In this document: positions 33,999-41,857 of the stretch, in pieces
Numbering within the stretch: position 1 is the stretch's first letter
Layout of the letters: each line of letters begins with the position of its first letter
Source of the DNA: PALSA-505 sp963699015
GTDB taxonomy: Bacteria > Actinomycetota > Actinomycetes > Streptosporangiales > Streptosporangiaceae
Reading direction: 5' to 3'
NCBI GenBank assembly: GCA_963699015.1
Contig: CAVOSX010000001.1
Location: forward strand, 372,001 to 436,000
DNA: 64,000 bases
Position numbers and translations under genes: made by a program
Notes under the pieces: model-generated
Seen by the model: the letters and a program-made list of their open reading frames with translations, nothing else
Database searches by the model: none
What the model was told of the DNA's origin: nothing

Positions 33999-34973
33999 GT
34001 GGCCGAGGGCGTGCACCGGATACCGCTCCCGCTGCCGGGCGACGGACTCCGGGCGGTCAACGTCTACGCGATCGAGGACGGCAGCGCCCTGACCCTGGTC
34101 GACTCCGGCTGGGCGCTGGCCCAGGCCAGGCAGCGGCTGGAAACCGCGCTGGCCGGCATCGGCCACGAGCTCGGCGACGTGCGCAGGTTCCTGGTGACGC
34201 ACGTGCACCGCGATCATTACACCCTCGCGATCACCGTGCGGCGCCTGTTCGGCTCCCGGATCCTGCTGGGCGCGGGGGAGCAGCAGTCGCTCGAGTTCAT
34301 GATCAACCGCGACGAGCGCCCGGGCGCCGTCTACGCCCGGCTGCTGCTGCGTTACGGCGCCGCCCCGCTCGCCGAGCGAATCCGCCGCGACTGGCCGGAC
34401 CGAGATGCCGGCGGCGACTGGGAGAAGCCCGACGAGTGGCTGACCGGGACCGACGAGATCGAGGTCGGCCGCGGCAGGCTGCGCGTGGTCCCGACCCCCG
34501 GCCACACCCGGGGTCACGTCGTCTTCGCCGACCTGGGCCGCCGCCTGCTGTTCGCCGGCGACCACGTGCTGCCGCACATCACGCCGTCGATCGGCTTCGA
34601 GCCGGCCCGGCCCGAGCTGCCGCTCGGCGACTACCTGAGTTCACTGCGCCTGGTCAGGGCGATGCCGGACCTGCGGCTGCTGCCCGCGCACGGACGCGTG
34701 ACCGACAGCACGCACGCGCGGATCGACGAGCTGACCGGACATCATGACCGGCGCCTGGATGCCTGCGCCGCGGTGGTAAGGCAAGGCCCCGCTACCGCCT
34801 ACGAGGTCGCGAGGGCGCTGAGCTGGACCCGCCGGGAGCGGCACTTCGACGAGCTGGACCCGTTCAACCAGATGATGGCCGTGATGGAGACCGGCGCTCA
34901 CCTGGACGTGCTGGTCCGCCAGGGCAGGCTGCGCGAATCAGTCACCGGCGGCGTGGTCAGGTACGCCTCCTGA
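33999..34973 (+). CDS. MBL-fold metallo-hydrolase
   Basis: 324 aa from GTG 33999. Metal motif THVHRDHYTLA (HxHxDH) near residue 66, later TPGHTRGHVVF, FAGDHVLPHI and LLPAHGRVTD, then a C-terminal winged-helix-like DUF (YEVARALSWTRRERHFDELDPFNQMMAVMETGAHLDVL) usual in actinobacterial LACTB2-like MBL proteins. A strong GAGGAGGA site sits before an in-frame ATC at 33915-33917 and a TAAGGT -10 at 33884-33889, so translation may really start upstream (ISGDRGTG…) from a rare or miscalled codon. The 3' end overlaps the opposite CbiX-like gene by 76 bp. Confidence 0.87.
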   Translation: MAEGVHRIPLPLPGDGLRAVNVYAIEDGSALTLVDSGWALAQARQRLETALAGIGHELGDVRRFLVTHVHRDHYTLAITVRRLFGSRILLGAGEQQSLEFMINRDERPGAVYARLLLRYGAAPLAERIRRDWPDRDAGGDWEKPDEWLTGTDEIEVGRGRLRVVPTPGHTRGHVVFADLGRRLLFAGDHVLPHITPSIGFEPARPELPLGDYLSSLRLVRAMPDLRLLPAHGRVTDSTHARIDELTGHHDRRLDACAAVVRQGPATAYEVARALSWTRRERHFDELDPFNQMMAVMETGAHLDVLVRQGRLRESVTGGVVRYAS

Positions 34974-35905
34974 CCGGGCGCTTCCGGCCGGCCGGGGGAC
35001 GGGTCCGGCGCGGAAGCCGGGGCCGCGGCGGCCGGGTCCGCAGCGGGCTGGCCCAGCAGGGCGGCTCCGTACCGCATCGTGGCCAGCTGCCCGAGAGCGG
35101 GATGGGCGCCGAGCGGGGGCGCGCACTCGGCTCCGGCGGCAGCCGCCACCGCGGCAAGCTCCCGCGGGCCGATCTCGGGTCCGAGCACGTACGGCGCCAG
35201 CGCCAGGTGGGAGACCCCGGCCTGCCGCAGCCTGGCCACGCCGTCGTGCAGGCTGTCCCGGCTGCTGAGCAGGACCGCTGCCACCGGCACGCCGAGCCGC
35301 CCGGCGAGCAGGACGGCGACGGTCTCCGCGGCCCCCAGCGCAGGCTCGCCGCCGACGGCGCCGATCAGCAGGCCGATCGCCGTCGAGACGAGGCTGAGAC
35401 CCGACAGCCGCCGTGCCTGGACGAGCCCGGCTTCGGCCAGCCTGTCGTGCAGCGCGCCGGCCAGCAGCGGGTGCGGGCCGAGCGGGGGCGTGACGGTGAC
35501 CGCGGGACCGGCGCGCGCGGCCGCGTCCGCAATGCGGGCGTCGGGGCCCGGGTCAGGGGCGATGGCCAGCGGCACCACCACGGCGGTGTACGGGCAGGCA
35601 TCGGGCTCGCCGGCGGCCGCGGCCGGGTGCGCCGGCACGAGGGAGGCGAGCACGGCCGGCAGGCTGGCCGGCCCGTCGCCGGCGTAGCCGACCCGGATCG
35701 TGGCCGCCGGGCACAGGGTGGCTGCCACGGCCGCTATCCCGGTAGCGATCTGCTCGGTGGCGGCGGACTCCGCCGCCGGAACCGCGAGCACCAGCACGGG
35801 GGCAGCGCTCGGCACCGAGAGCCGGTCCGGGCTGCGGTGGCGGCCCTTCCGGGGCCGGGCAGTGGATCTGCGCCTCGGCAGCGCGTTCGCGGTCTCAGCG
35901 TCCAC
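34898..35905 (-). CDS. Sirohydrochlorin chelatase (CbiX)-like protein
   Basis: 335 aa with two chelatase-like halves: VLVLAVPAAESAATEQIATGIAAVAA…YTAVVVPLAIAPDP and VLLSSRDSLHDGVARLRQAGVSHLALAPYVLGPEIG. CbiX enzymes insert Co or Fe into sirohydrochlorin. The usual catalytic His residues are poorly preserved (HGSR-type text is replaced by VPAAES), so this may be a divergent, even non-catalytic member, as is common in actinomycetes. GTG 35905 has TACTAT 6 nt upstream (leaderless). Its last 25 codons overlap the convergent MBL gene. Confidence 0.75.
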   Translation of the reverse strand: MDAETANALPRRRSTARPRKGRHRSPDRLSVPSAAPVLVLAVPAAESAATEQIATGIAAVAATLCPAATIRVGYAGDGPASLPAVLASLVPAHPAAAAGEPDACPYTAVVVPLAIAPDPGPDARIADAAARAGPAVTVTPPLGPHPLLAGALHDRLAEAGLVQARRLSGLSLVSTAIGLLIGAVGGEPALGAAETVAVLLAGRLGVPVAAVLLSSRDSLHDGVARLRQAGVSHLALAPYVLGPEIGPRELAAVAAAAGAECAPPLGAHPALGQLATMRYGAALLGQPAADPAAAAPASAPDPSPGRPEAPGQEAYLTTPPVTDSRSLPWRTSTSR

Positions 35906-35911
35906 GTGCGC

Positions 35912-35917
35912 ATAGTA
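35912..35917 (-). promoter_or_regulatory. Leaderless-type -10 box of the CbiX-like gene
   Basis: TACTAT on the minus strand, 6 nt before GTG 35905. Confidence 0.5.
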
Positions 35918-35973
35918 ACCAGGACGGGCGCGGCACGTGCCGTGTTGTCACGATGTATCGAAATCGTGCCCGG

Positions 35974-36435
35974 TTATTCATCCTGGCCGATGTCCTCGAA
36001 CCACAGCTCCGGGCGGGCGGCGATGAAGTCGTTCATCATCTGGCGGCACCGGGCGTCGTCCAGCACGGTGACGGAAACACCGTGCTCGGCCAGCCACTCG
36101 TGGCCGCCGGCGAACGTGGCCGCCTCGCCCACGATCAGGCCGGTGATCCCGAACTGGCGCACCAGCCCGCTGCAGTACCAGCACGGTGACAGCGTGCTCA
36201 CCATCGTGCAGCCGCGGTAGCTGCGCTGCCGCCCGGCGGCGCGGAACGCCGCGGTCTCGGCGTGCATGGACGGATCGCCGTCCTGCACCCGCCGGTTGTG
36301 ACCCCGCCCGAGCAGGGTTCCGCCGGGGCCGAACAGGGCGGCCCCGATCGGGATGCCGCCCTCGGCCAGCCCGGCCTTGGCCTCCTCGATCGCGACCGCG
36401 AGCATCGGGGCGGCGCTGTCTGCTGGATCTGTCAT
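35974..36435 (-). CDS. Cytosine/nucleoside deaminase (CDA-fold)
   Basis: 153 aa zinc deaminase. Zinc and catalytic residues: HAE in DPSMHAETAAFRAAGRQR and PCxxC in TLSPCWYCSGLV, with GIPIGAALFGPGGTLLGRGHNRRVQDGDP. The text is closest to yeast-type cytosine deaminase (the TLSPCxxC and C-terminal ELWFEDIG tail) rather than tRNA adenosine deaminase. It would convert cytosine to uracil in pyrimidine salvage. ATG 36435 follows TAGCGT by 7 nt. Confidence 0.88.
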   Translation of the reverse strand: MTDPADSAAPMLAVAIEEAKAGLAEGGIPIGAALFGPGGTLLGRGHNRRVQDGDPSMHAETAAFRAAGRQRSYRGCTMVSTLSPCWYCSGLVRQFGITGLIVGEAATFAGGHEWLAEHGVSVTVLDDARCRQMMNDFIAARPELWFEDIGQDE

Positions 36436-36442
36436 GAGCGGC

Positions 36443-36448
36443 ACGCTA
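36443..36448 (-). promoter_or_regulatory. Leaderless-type -10 box of the deaminase gene
   Basis: TAGCGT on the minus strand, 7 nt before ATG 36435. Confidence 0.4.
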
Positions 36449-36458
36449 CTGGAATGCC

Positions 36459-36935
36459 TCACCAGCTGGCCTGCGGGTCCAGGGCCTGGACCGCCTCGGC
36501 CACCCGGGTGCGCAGGTCGTCGCCGCTGGCGCGGCGGTACAGCGGGCCGCCGCCATCGCCGAGCAGCAGGCGCGCCTGCGCCACGCCCCGCGCGGGCAGC
36601 GGCGCCGGGCTCAGCAGCCGGTCGGCGAGGGCCTGGAACTCCCCGGCCGCCGCCCGCACCCGCTCCCAGCGCACGGGAGCAGGCGGCCACCGCGACACAT
36701 CAGGCCGCGCCGCCCTGGCCAGCAGGCCCTGGATGCCGCGGGCCAGCTCGCGCCTGCCCCGCGCCCGGACCAGCTGCTGGGCGCGCAGCGCCAGCCGCGT
36801 GCTCGCCTCCGGTGGGATTCCCCGGGCGAGCTCGGCGTCCAGGGACAGCGCGCGGGCCCGGACCATGACGCGGTCCCACAGACCTGCCCGCCGGGGCGAA
36901 GGGACGGCGGCGGCTCGTTCCGAGACAAGCAACAT
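36459..36935 (-). CDS. Hypothetical protein (158 aa)
   Basis: Unrecognised, Arg/Ala/Leu-rich, mostly helical soluble protein: LWDRVMVRARALSLDAELARGIPPEAST and WERVRAAAGEFQALADRLLSPAPLPARGVAQARLLLGDGGGPLYRR. No Cys/His cluster, signal or membrane helix. The start ATG 36935 is well supported by AGGAGG five to seven nt upstream. Related conserved proteins occur in actinomycetes without known role. It is divergent from the CGNR gene, and the shared 100-bp region carries three GTGACC elements. Confidence 0.65.
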   Translation of the reverse strand: MLLVSERAAAVPSPRRAGLWDRVMVRARALSLDAELARGIPPEASTRLALRAQQLVRARGRRELARGIQGLLARAARPDVSRWPPAPVRWERVRAAAGEFQALADRLLSPAPLPARGVAQARLLLGDGGGPLYRRASGDDLRTRVAEAVQALDPQASW

Positions 36936-36956
36936 GACGGCACCTCCTGCTGTCTT

Positions 36957-37018
36957 CGTGACCAGTAATTCAGGCTGACAGGTCATGCGTGACCGGTCAA
37001 ATGTTTTATATGGTCACG
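36957..37018. promoter_or_regulatory. Three CGTGACC elements in a divergent promoter region
   Basis: CGTGACCAGT (36957-36966), CGTGACCGGT (36988-36997) and, inverted, CGTGACCA (37011-37018). The second also forms GGTCA-4-TGACC. They surround the -35 area of the CGNR gene and the promoter of the opposite gene, and could be a binding site for the CGNR protein itself. Confidence 0.45.
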
Positions 37019-37026
37019 AGACGCGC

Positions 37027-37032
37027 TAGCCT
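37027..37032 (+). promoter_or_regulatory. Leaderless-type -10 box of the CGNR gene
   Basis: TAGCCT is 6 nt before GTG 37039. Confidence 0.4.
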
Positions 37033-37038
37033 GACCGG

Positions 37039-37614
37039 GTGACACTGCCGTCGTGGGTTCCCCCGCAGCAGACCAGGCCGGCTCCGCCGCCGCTGCTGGC
37101 GGTGCAGTCGTTCGTCAACACCTGGCAGGCGGAGACCGGAACGGACCTGCTGGCCCGCGCGGGCCCGGCCGCGGCCTGGCTGCGCGCGGCCGGGCTGATC
37201 GGCCCGGCCGCCGCGGTGCAGCCCGCCGCGCTGCGGCAGGCTCGCGAGGTCAGGGAGAGCCTGCGCGCGCTGCTCGCGTACAACGGCGGCGGACCGCGGC
37301 CGGCCGCGGAGCAGCTGGCGCCGCTGGACGCCCTGGGCCGCGCAGGGTGCCCGCAGCTGAGCATCGATCCGGCCGGCCAGGTGCTGCTTGCCCCGCGGCC
37401 GGGCGGCTCGCTCGCCGCCGGGCTGGTCGGGCTGCTGCTGGTGGTCAGGGACGCGCAGCAGCAGGGCAGCTGGCCGCGGCTGAAGGCGTGCGGCAACCCC
37501 GGCTGCCGCTGGGCCTTCTACGACCGCTCGCACGCCTGCCGCGGGACCTGGTGCGACATGGCGACCTGCGGCAACATGATCAAGAACAGGAACTTCCGCG
37601 CCCGCCACAGGTGA
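37039..37614 (+). CDS. CGNR zinc-finger (ABATE domain) protein
   Basis: 191 aa. N-terminal ABATE region (LLAVQSFVNTWQAETGTDLL…, REVRESLRALLAYNGG) and a C-terminal CGNR-type zinc finger with four Cys: RLKACGNPGCRWAFYDRS, then WCDMATCGNMIKNRNFRARHR. The family motif CGNR is CGNM here, with the downstream Lys/Arg kept. Such proteins are putative stress-related transcriptional regulators. GTG 37039 gives normal length. The next gene (HAD) follows 5 bp later and is probably co-transcribed. Confidence 0.88.
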   Translation: MTLPSWVPPQQTRPAPPPLLAVQSFVNTWQAETGTDLLARAGPAAAWLRAAGLIGPAAAVQPAALRQAREVRESLRALLAYNGGGPRPAAEQLAPLDALGRAGCPQLSIDPAGQVLLAPRPGGSLAAGLVGLLLVVRDAQQQGSWPRLKACGNPGCRWAFYDRSHACRGTWCDMATCGNMIKNRNFRARHR

Positions 37615-37619
37615 CCGCC

Positions 37620-38333
37620 ATGGAACTCACGGACTTCGACGCGCTGAGCTTTGACTGCTATGGCACCCTGATCGACTGGGAGGCCGGGCTGGCCGCGGTG
37701 CTCGGGCCCTGGGCTCGCTCGCGGGGACTCGACCGCAGCGACGAGGCGCTGCTGACCGCCTACTCCGGGCACGAGTCACGAGCCGAGGCCGAGCATCCGG
37801 GCGAGGCCTACCCTGCCATCTTGGCCCGCAGCCTGCGCGGCCTGGGCCGCGAGCTCGGGGCCGAGGTCAGCGACGAGGATGCCGGCAGGCTGGCCCGGTC
37901 TGTCCCTGACTGGCCGGCCTTCCCCGACTCCCCGGCCGCGCTCGCCGGCCTGGCCGGGCGGTACCGGCTGATCATCGTGTCCAACGTGGACCGGGACTCG
38001 TTCGCCGCCAGCAGCAGGCGCCTCGGGGTCACCTTCACCAGCGTGATTACCGCGCAGGACGTCGGTTCCTACAAGCCGTCGCAGCGCAACTTCGACGCGC
38101 TGCTGGCCGAGACGGACCGGCTCGGCGTGCCGCGGGGCAGGCTGCTGCACGTCGCCCAGAGCCTGTTCCACGACCATGTCCCCGCGCGGCGGGCCGGCCT
38201 GCCGACGGCCTGGATCAACCGGCGCCAGGGCCGGCCGGGCTGGGGTGCCACCCCGGAACCGCCGGCCGGGGTGCGCCCGGACTGGGAGTTCGGGTCCATG
38301 CGCGCCTTCGCCGCCGCGGCGGCACCCGCCTGA
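37620..38333 (+). CDS. HAD-superfamily hydrolase, haloacid dehalogenase type II-like
   Basis: 237 aa. Motif I with nucleophile Asp12 in SFDCYGTLIDWE; motif II Ser in IIVSNVDRDSF; motif III Lys in VGSYKPSQRNFDALL; motif IV near HVAQSLFHDHVPARRAGLPTAWINR. The domain order and HDHVPA text match L-2-haloacid dehalogenase-type HADs, which hydrolyse C-halogen bonds, but many such paralogues are phosphatases. ATG 37620 lies just after the CGNR stop. Confidence 0.88.
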   Translation: MELTDFDALSFDCYGTLIDWEAGLAAVLGPWARSRGLDRSDEALLTAYSGHESRAEAEHPGEAYPAILARSLRGLGRELGAEVSDEDAGRLARSVPDWPAFPDSPAALAGLAGRYRLIIVSNVDRDSFAASSRRLGVTFTSVITAQDVGSYKPSQRNFDALLAETDRLGVPRGRLLHVAQSLFHDHVPARRAGLPTAWINRRQGRPGWGATPEPPAGVRPDWEFGSMRAFAAAAAPA

Positions 38334-38339
38334 TCCCGG

Positions 38340-39353
38340 TTACGAGGTCAGCTCGCCGGCGCTGCGCGCGTTCAGCACCCGGCTGACCGTGATGCCGGTC
38401 TCTTCGGCCCGGGCGCACCCGCTGTCCAGCCAGTCAAGCTGGCCCGGCGCGTGCGCGTCGGTGTCGATGGCGAACGTGCAGCCGGCCTCGGCGGCCAGCC
38501 GCAGCAGCCGGCCGGGCGGATCCTGCCGTTCGGGGCGGCAGTTGATCTCCACGGCGACGCCGTGGTCCCGGCAAGCGGTGAACACGGCCTGCGGGTCGAA
38601 CGCCGATTCGGGCCGGCGGCGCCCGGTGAGCAGCCTCCCGGTGCAGTGGCCGAGCACGTCAACGTGCGGGCTGGACACCGCGGCCACCATCCGCTCGGTC
38701 ATCTGGTCCGCGGGCATCCGCAGCTGGGAGTGAACGCTGGCCACCACGACATCGAGCCGGCCGAGCAGTTCCTCGCTCTGGTCCAGGGCGCCGTTGTCGA
38801 GGATGTCGACCTCGATTCCGGTCAGGATGCGGAACGGGGCCAGCTCGCGGTTGAGCTGGCTCACGAGCGCAAGCTGGGCGCGGAGCCGTTCGGCAGACAA
38901 TCCACTGGCCACGGTCAGCCGCGGCGAGTGGTCGGTCAGGGCGATCCAGTCGTGGCCGAGGTCGCGGGCGGTCTCGGCCATCTCCCGCGGCGGGCTGCCG
39001 CCGTCGGACCAATCGGAGTGGGTGTGGCAATCGCCGCGCAGCGCGGCCCGCAGCGCCGGCCGCCCCGCTGCCGCCGGTGCGTCCTGCAGCAGCCGGTCCA
39101 GGTAGGACGGCTGCTGGCCGTGAGCGGCCTGGGTGATGACATCGGCGGTGACCGGGCCTATCCCGGGCAGCGCCGCCAGCGTGTCATCGGCCAGCCGGCG
39201 GTCAAGCTCGCCGGGCTGAAGGTCCTGCACCACCTCGGCGGCCCGGCGGAACGCCCGCACCCGGTAGGTCGGCGCCTGCGCCCGTTCCAGCTGGAAAGCG
39301 ATCGCCCGCAGCGCCTGGACCGGGTTGAATCCCGGCCCAGTCTCATCGGCCAT
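38340..39353 (-). CDS. PHP-domain phosphoesterase with helix-hairpin-helix N-terminus (PolX C-terminal-like)
   Basis: 337 aa. N-terminal helical/HhH part (AFQLERAQAPTYRVRAFRRAAEVV, TLAALPGIGPVTADVITQAA) and C-terminal PHP domain: DCHTHSDWSDGGS, ALTDHSPRL, GIEVDIL, VVASVHSQLRM, DVLGHCTGR, EINCRPERQDPPG, DTDAHAPGQLDWL. This is PolX without the polymerase palm/fingers, so it is probably a 3'-5' exonuclease or phosphoesterase acting on DNA. Upstream on the same strand is a Toprim gene, with a palindromic repeat pair between. Confidence 0.88.
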   Translation of the reverse strand: MADETGPGFNPVQALRAIAFQLERAQAPTYRVRAFRRAAEVVQDLQPGELDRRLADDTLAALPGIGPVTADVITQAAHGQQPSYLDRLLQDAPAAAGRPALRAALRGDCHTHSDWSDGGSPPREMAETARDLGHDWIALTDHSPRLTVASGLSAERLRAQLALVSQLNRELAPFRILTGIEVDILDNGALDQSEELLGRLDVVVASVHSQLRMPADQMTERMVAAVSSPHVDVLGHCTGRLLTGRRRPESAFDPQAVFTACRDHGVAVEINCRPERQDPPGRLLRLAAEAGCTFAIDTDAHAPGQLDWLDSGCARAEETGITVSRVLNARSAGELTS

Positions 39354-39374
39354 GTCCTGCTACTCCTATCGGGA

Positions 39375-39416
39375 CGTTCCCGCGGGAACGCCGGCCCGGT
39401 CGTTTGCGCGGGAACG
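39375..39416. repeat. Palindromic repeat copy 3 and a degenerate copy
   Basis: CGTTCCCGCGGGAACG at 39375-39390, identical to the copies near and inside the HNH gene, and CGTTTGCGCGGGAACG at 39401-39416 with two changes. Both lie in the 70-bp gap between the Toprim stop and the PHP start. Confidence 0.75.
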
Positions 39417-39423
39417 GGGTTGC

Positions 39424-40083
39424 TCAGACGTGAGCCAGGAGGCGTTCCAGCGGCCGGGGCACCCGGGCCGGATCCAGCGCCTCGGCGAGCAGCCGCGCGT
39501 ACAGGCTCTTGCGCCCGGAGCGGGTGCCCATGAAGCGCCGAAGCTGCTCGGTGGCGGGCTCACCCCGGTGCGCGGGCTGCTTTTGCAGGGTGCGAAGTGA
39601 GCCAAGCTCACCCTGACCCTCGATCACCTGCTCGACCGAGGCCACGCCGAGTGAGCGGATCAGCTCGTCCTCCGGGTCGGCCACGCAGACGAAGAAACCC
39701 AGTTGCTCCAGGCCGCCGCGGGGGAGCCGGCCGGCAAGCCCCGCCCTCTCCAGGCCGCGCCGGAAATCGGGCTCGGCGGCCGCGTCGCACAGCCCCGCCA
39801 GCCTGACGCCGAGCCCGCACGGCCCGAACGCGTCCAGGAAGTGCCCGATGTTCGTCGCGCCGTCCATCGGCACGACGCGCACCGCCTCGTCGCTGAGATC
39901 ACGACCGCCGCGCGCGGCGAGCGCTTCCAGGGCGCACCGGTCGCTGAATCCCTCCACGAGCACGACCGCGCCCGAGCCCGCACTCGCCTCCCGCTCATGC
40001 GCGGCCGCTACGGCCCGGGCGGCGGCCCGGGCGCCACCCACCGCCGGGACAGCGGTGCGGCCGGATCGTGATTCGGCGGGCAC
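39424..40083 (-). CDS. Stand-alone OLD-type Toprim domain protein
   Basis: 219 aa. The Toprim metal site is seen as AVVLVEGFSDRCALEALAARGG (catalytic Glu) and LAGLCDAAAEPDFRRGLERAGL (DxxxE-like), then FFVCVADPEDELIRSLG. This is the Toprim module of OLD-family nucleases without the ABC ATPase half. Stand-alone versions are widespread in actinomycetes; nuclease activity is plausible, the role unknown. GTG 40083 is the start used. The PHP/HhH gene follows 70 bp downstream. Confidence 0.8.
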   Translation of the reverse strand: MPAESRSGRTAVPAVGGARAAARAVAAAHEREASAGSGAVVLVEGFSDRCALEALAARGGRDLSDEAVRVVPMDGATNIGHFLDAFGPCGLGVRLAGLCDAAAEPDFRRGLERAGLAGRLPRGGLEQLGFFVCVADPEDELIRSLGVASVEQVIEGQGELGSLRTLQKQPAHRGEPATEQLRRFMGTRSGRKSLYARLLAEALDPARVPRPLERLLAHV

Positions 40084-40269
40084 GCACCAAGTCTCGCAGC
40101 CCGTGCAGCGTCCCCGGACGAATTACGCGGGTAGCCTCGCGACGACCGGCCCGGTACGGTGCGCTGCGTGATGAACGTCCGCTACGCCAGCCGGATCCGC
40201 GATGGATCGTTCTGCAGGGGTCTCAGAACCGGGAAATAGGCTTGACTGGCGTTGGCTGAGGAGGCTGCG

Positions 40270-41646
40270 GTGTCGGGAAGGGTGGCCGGTCCGGTGCCGG
40301 GCGCGAGGATGACCGACGACTATGTCCGTTCGCTCGGACGGCTGGCCTACCTGTGGGGCTGGCCGCTGGTGAACATGCACAACCGGCTGTCGATCATGGG
40401 CGAGGTGCCGGCCCCTGGGCTGCTAGGCGGGGTGGTCCCGGCGGGGCCGCCTGGCACCGTGGGGATGCTGCATGACTACATCACGCCCGGGGAGCGGCTG
40501 GTCGCCTGCCCGAACCAGGATGTGGTGTACGGGTTCGGGATCCTCGACGCCCGGCGCGGCCCGTCGGTGCTGCAGGTGCCGGATTTCGGCGACCGGTTCT
40601 GGGTGTACCAGGGGGTGGACCAGCGCACCGACTCGTTCGTCCGGCTGGGTGCCATGCACCAGACCAAGCCGGGGCTCTACCTGCTCGCCCCGGTGTCGTG
40701 GGACGGCGCGGTCCCTGACGGCATCGCCGGGGTGTTCCGGTTCGGCACCCGGATCGCGGCATGCATCCCGCGCGTGTTCATGGACGACACCAGCGACGAC
40801 AGGGCCGCGGTCCAGCCGCTTATCAACCAGGTGATGGCCTACCCGCTGAGCGAGTACACCGGCGCGATGCGCAGTACCGACTGGGCTGCCGCGCCTTCGT
40901 TCCCGGCCGGGGGCAGCACCTCCGGCGAGCAGGAAACCCAGTGGGTCGATCCGCAGCGGTTCTTCGCCGAGCTGCCTGAGGTGATCGCCGAGGTCCCGGC
41001 CCGGCCCGGGGAAGAAGCCCTGTACGGGTGGCTGGACTCGCTGCTGCAGGCCGCGGCAACAGACCCTGAGGTGGCGGGCCAGCTGACCGAGTCGGCAGCG
41101 GCCGCCAACGCGGGCCTGGTGGCCGAGCTGTTCCAGTTCCGCAACATCGGCCTGCCGCTGGCCGGCCACTGGAGCACCCAGCGCAACGGCGCCCGGTTCG
41201 GCACCGACTACCTGTCGCGGACCGCGATGGGCAAGGCCAACATCTTCGTCAACACCCCTGAGGAAACCGCGTACTTCTACCAGGACCTCGACGAGCACGG
41301 CGAGCGGCTGGACGGGTCGGGTTCGTACGCGGTGACCTTCCCGCCCCACCACCTGCCGCCGGTCCGGGGCTTCTGGTCGCTGACGCTGTACAACGAGCAT
41401 CACTTCTTCCACCCCAACGAGCTCAACCGCTACTCGCTGGGCACCAAGAACAAGGACCTGCATCACGCGGCGGACGGATCGCTGACCCTGACCGCCTCGG
41501 CCACCCAGCCAGACGACGACGAGCTGCGCAGCAACTGGCTGCCCGCGCCCGCCGGGCCGTTCTGCCTGTACCTGCGCGCCTACTGGCCCGAGCCGCAAAT
41601 CCTCGACGGCAGCTGGGTCCCGCCGGCCGTCCGCCGGTTCGGCTGA
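40270..41646 (+). CDS. DUF1254/DUF1214 domain protein
   Basis: 458 aa. GTG 40270 is chosen because GAGGAGG stands five nt upstream; a TTG at 40252 is less likely. The DUF1254 half contains YLWGWPLVNMHNRL, NQDVVYGFGILDARRGPSVLQVPDFGDRFWVYQGVDQRTDSF; the DUF1214 half contains YAVTFPPHHLPPVRGFWSLTLYNEHHFF and LNRYSLG, ending in YLRAYWPEPQILDGSWVPPAV. No signal peptide. The enzymatic role of the family is unknown. It is monocistronic with about 210 bp to the next gene. Confidence 0.9.
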   Translation: MSGRVAGPVPGARMTDDYVRSLGRLAYLWGWPLVNMHNRLSIMGEVPAPGLLGGVVPAGPPGTVGMLHDYITPGERLVACPNQDVVYGFGILDARRGPSVLQVPDFGDRFWVYQGVDQRTDSFVRLGAMHQTKPGLYLLAPVSWDGAVPDGIAGVFRFGTRIAACIPRVFMDDTSDDRAAVQPLINQVMAYPLSEYTGAMRSTDWAAAPSFPAGGSTSGEQETQWVDPQRFFAELPEVIAEVPARPGEEALYGWLDSLLQAAATDPEVAGQLTESAAAANAGLVAELFQFRNIGLPLAGHWSTQRNGARFGTDYLSRTAMGKANIFVNTPEETAYFYQDLDEHGERLDGSGSYAVTFPPHHLPPVRGFWSLTLYNEHHFFHPNELNRYSLGTKNKDLHHAADGSLTLTASATQPDDDELRSNWLPAPAGPFCLYLRAYWPEPQILDGSWVPPAVRRFG

Positions 41647-41857
41647 CAGCCGCAGATCAGGCCGCGGCCCAGGCAATCGCTGATGCTGAGGTGATAGCGC
41701 ACCGCTGCCCGGTCACCGCACCCCGCCTGAGACAGGTTTAACGCCGGGGCCGGCCACCGTCAAAAGCCGGGCTCATCGAGGGGCATCCGGGTCTGGCGGA
41801 ACGGGTGCGAGAACGAGATCATGGGGAGGCTGTGCCCGCTGCGAGAGGAGAATTGCT

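Noticed and set aside
37053..37610. An open frame overlapping the CGNR gene that would lengthen the HAD protein
   Set aside because: The extension is low-complexity Arg/Ala/Gly; the HAD fold starts at ATG 37620 with Asp12 at the usual place.
41647..41857. A riboswitch or small RNA in the 210-bp gap before the CMD-like gene
   Set aside because: No recognisable conserved fold or long stem was found by eye; only an ordinary promoter/RBS region is supported.
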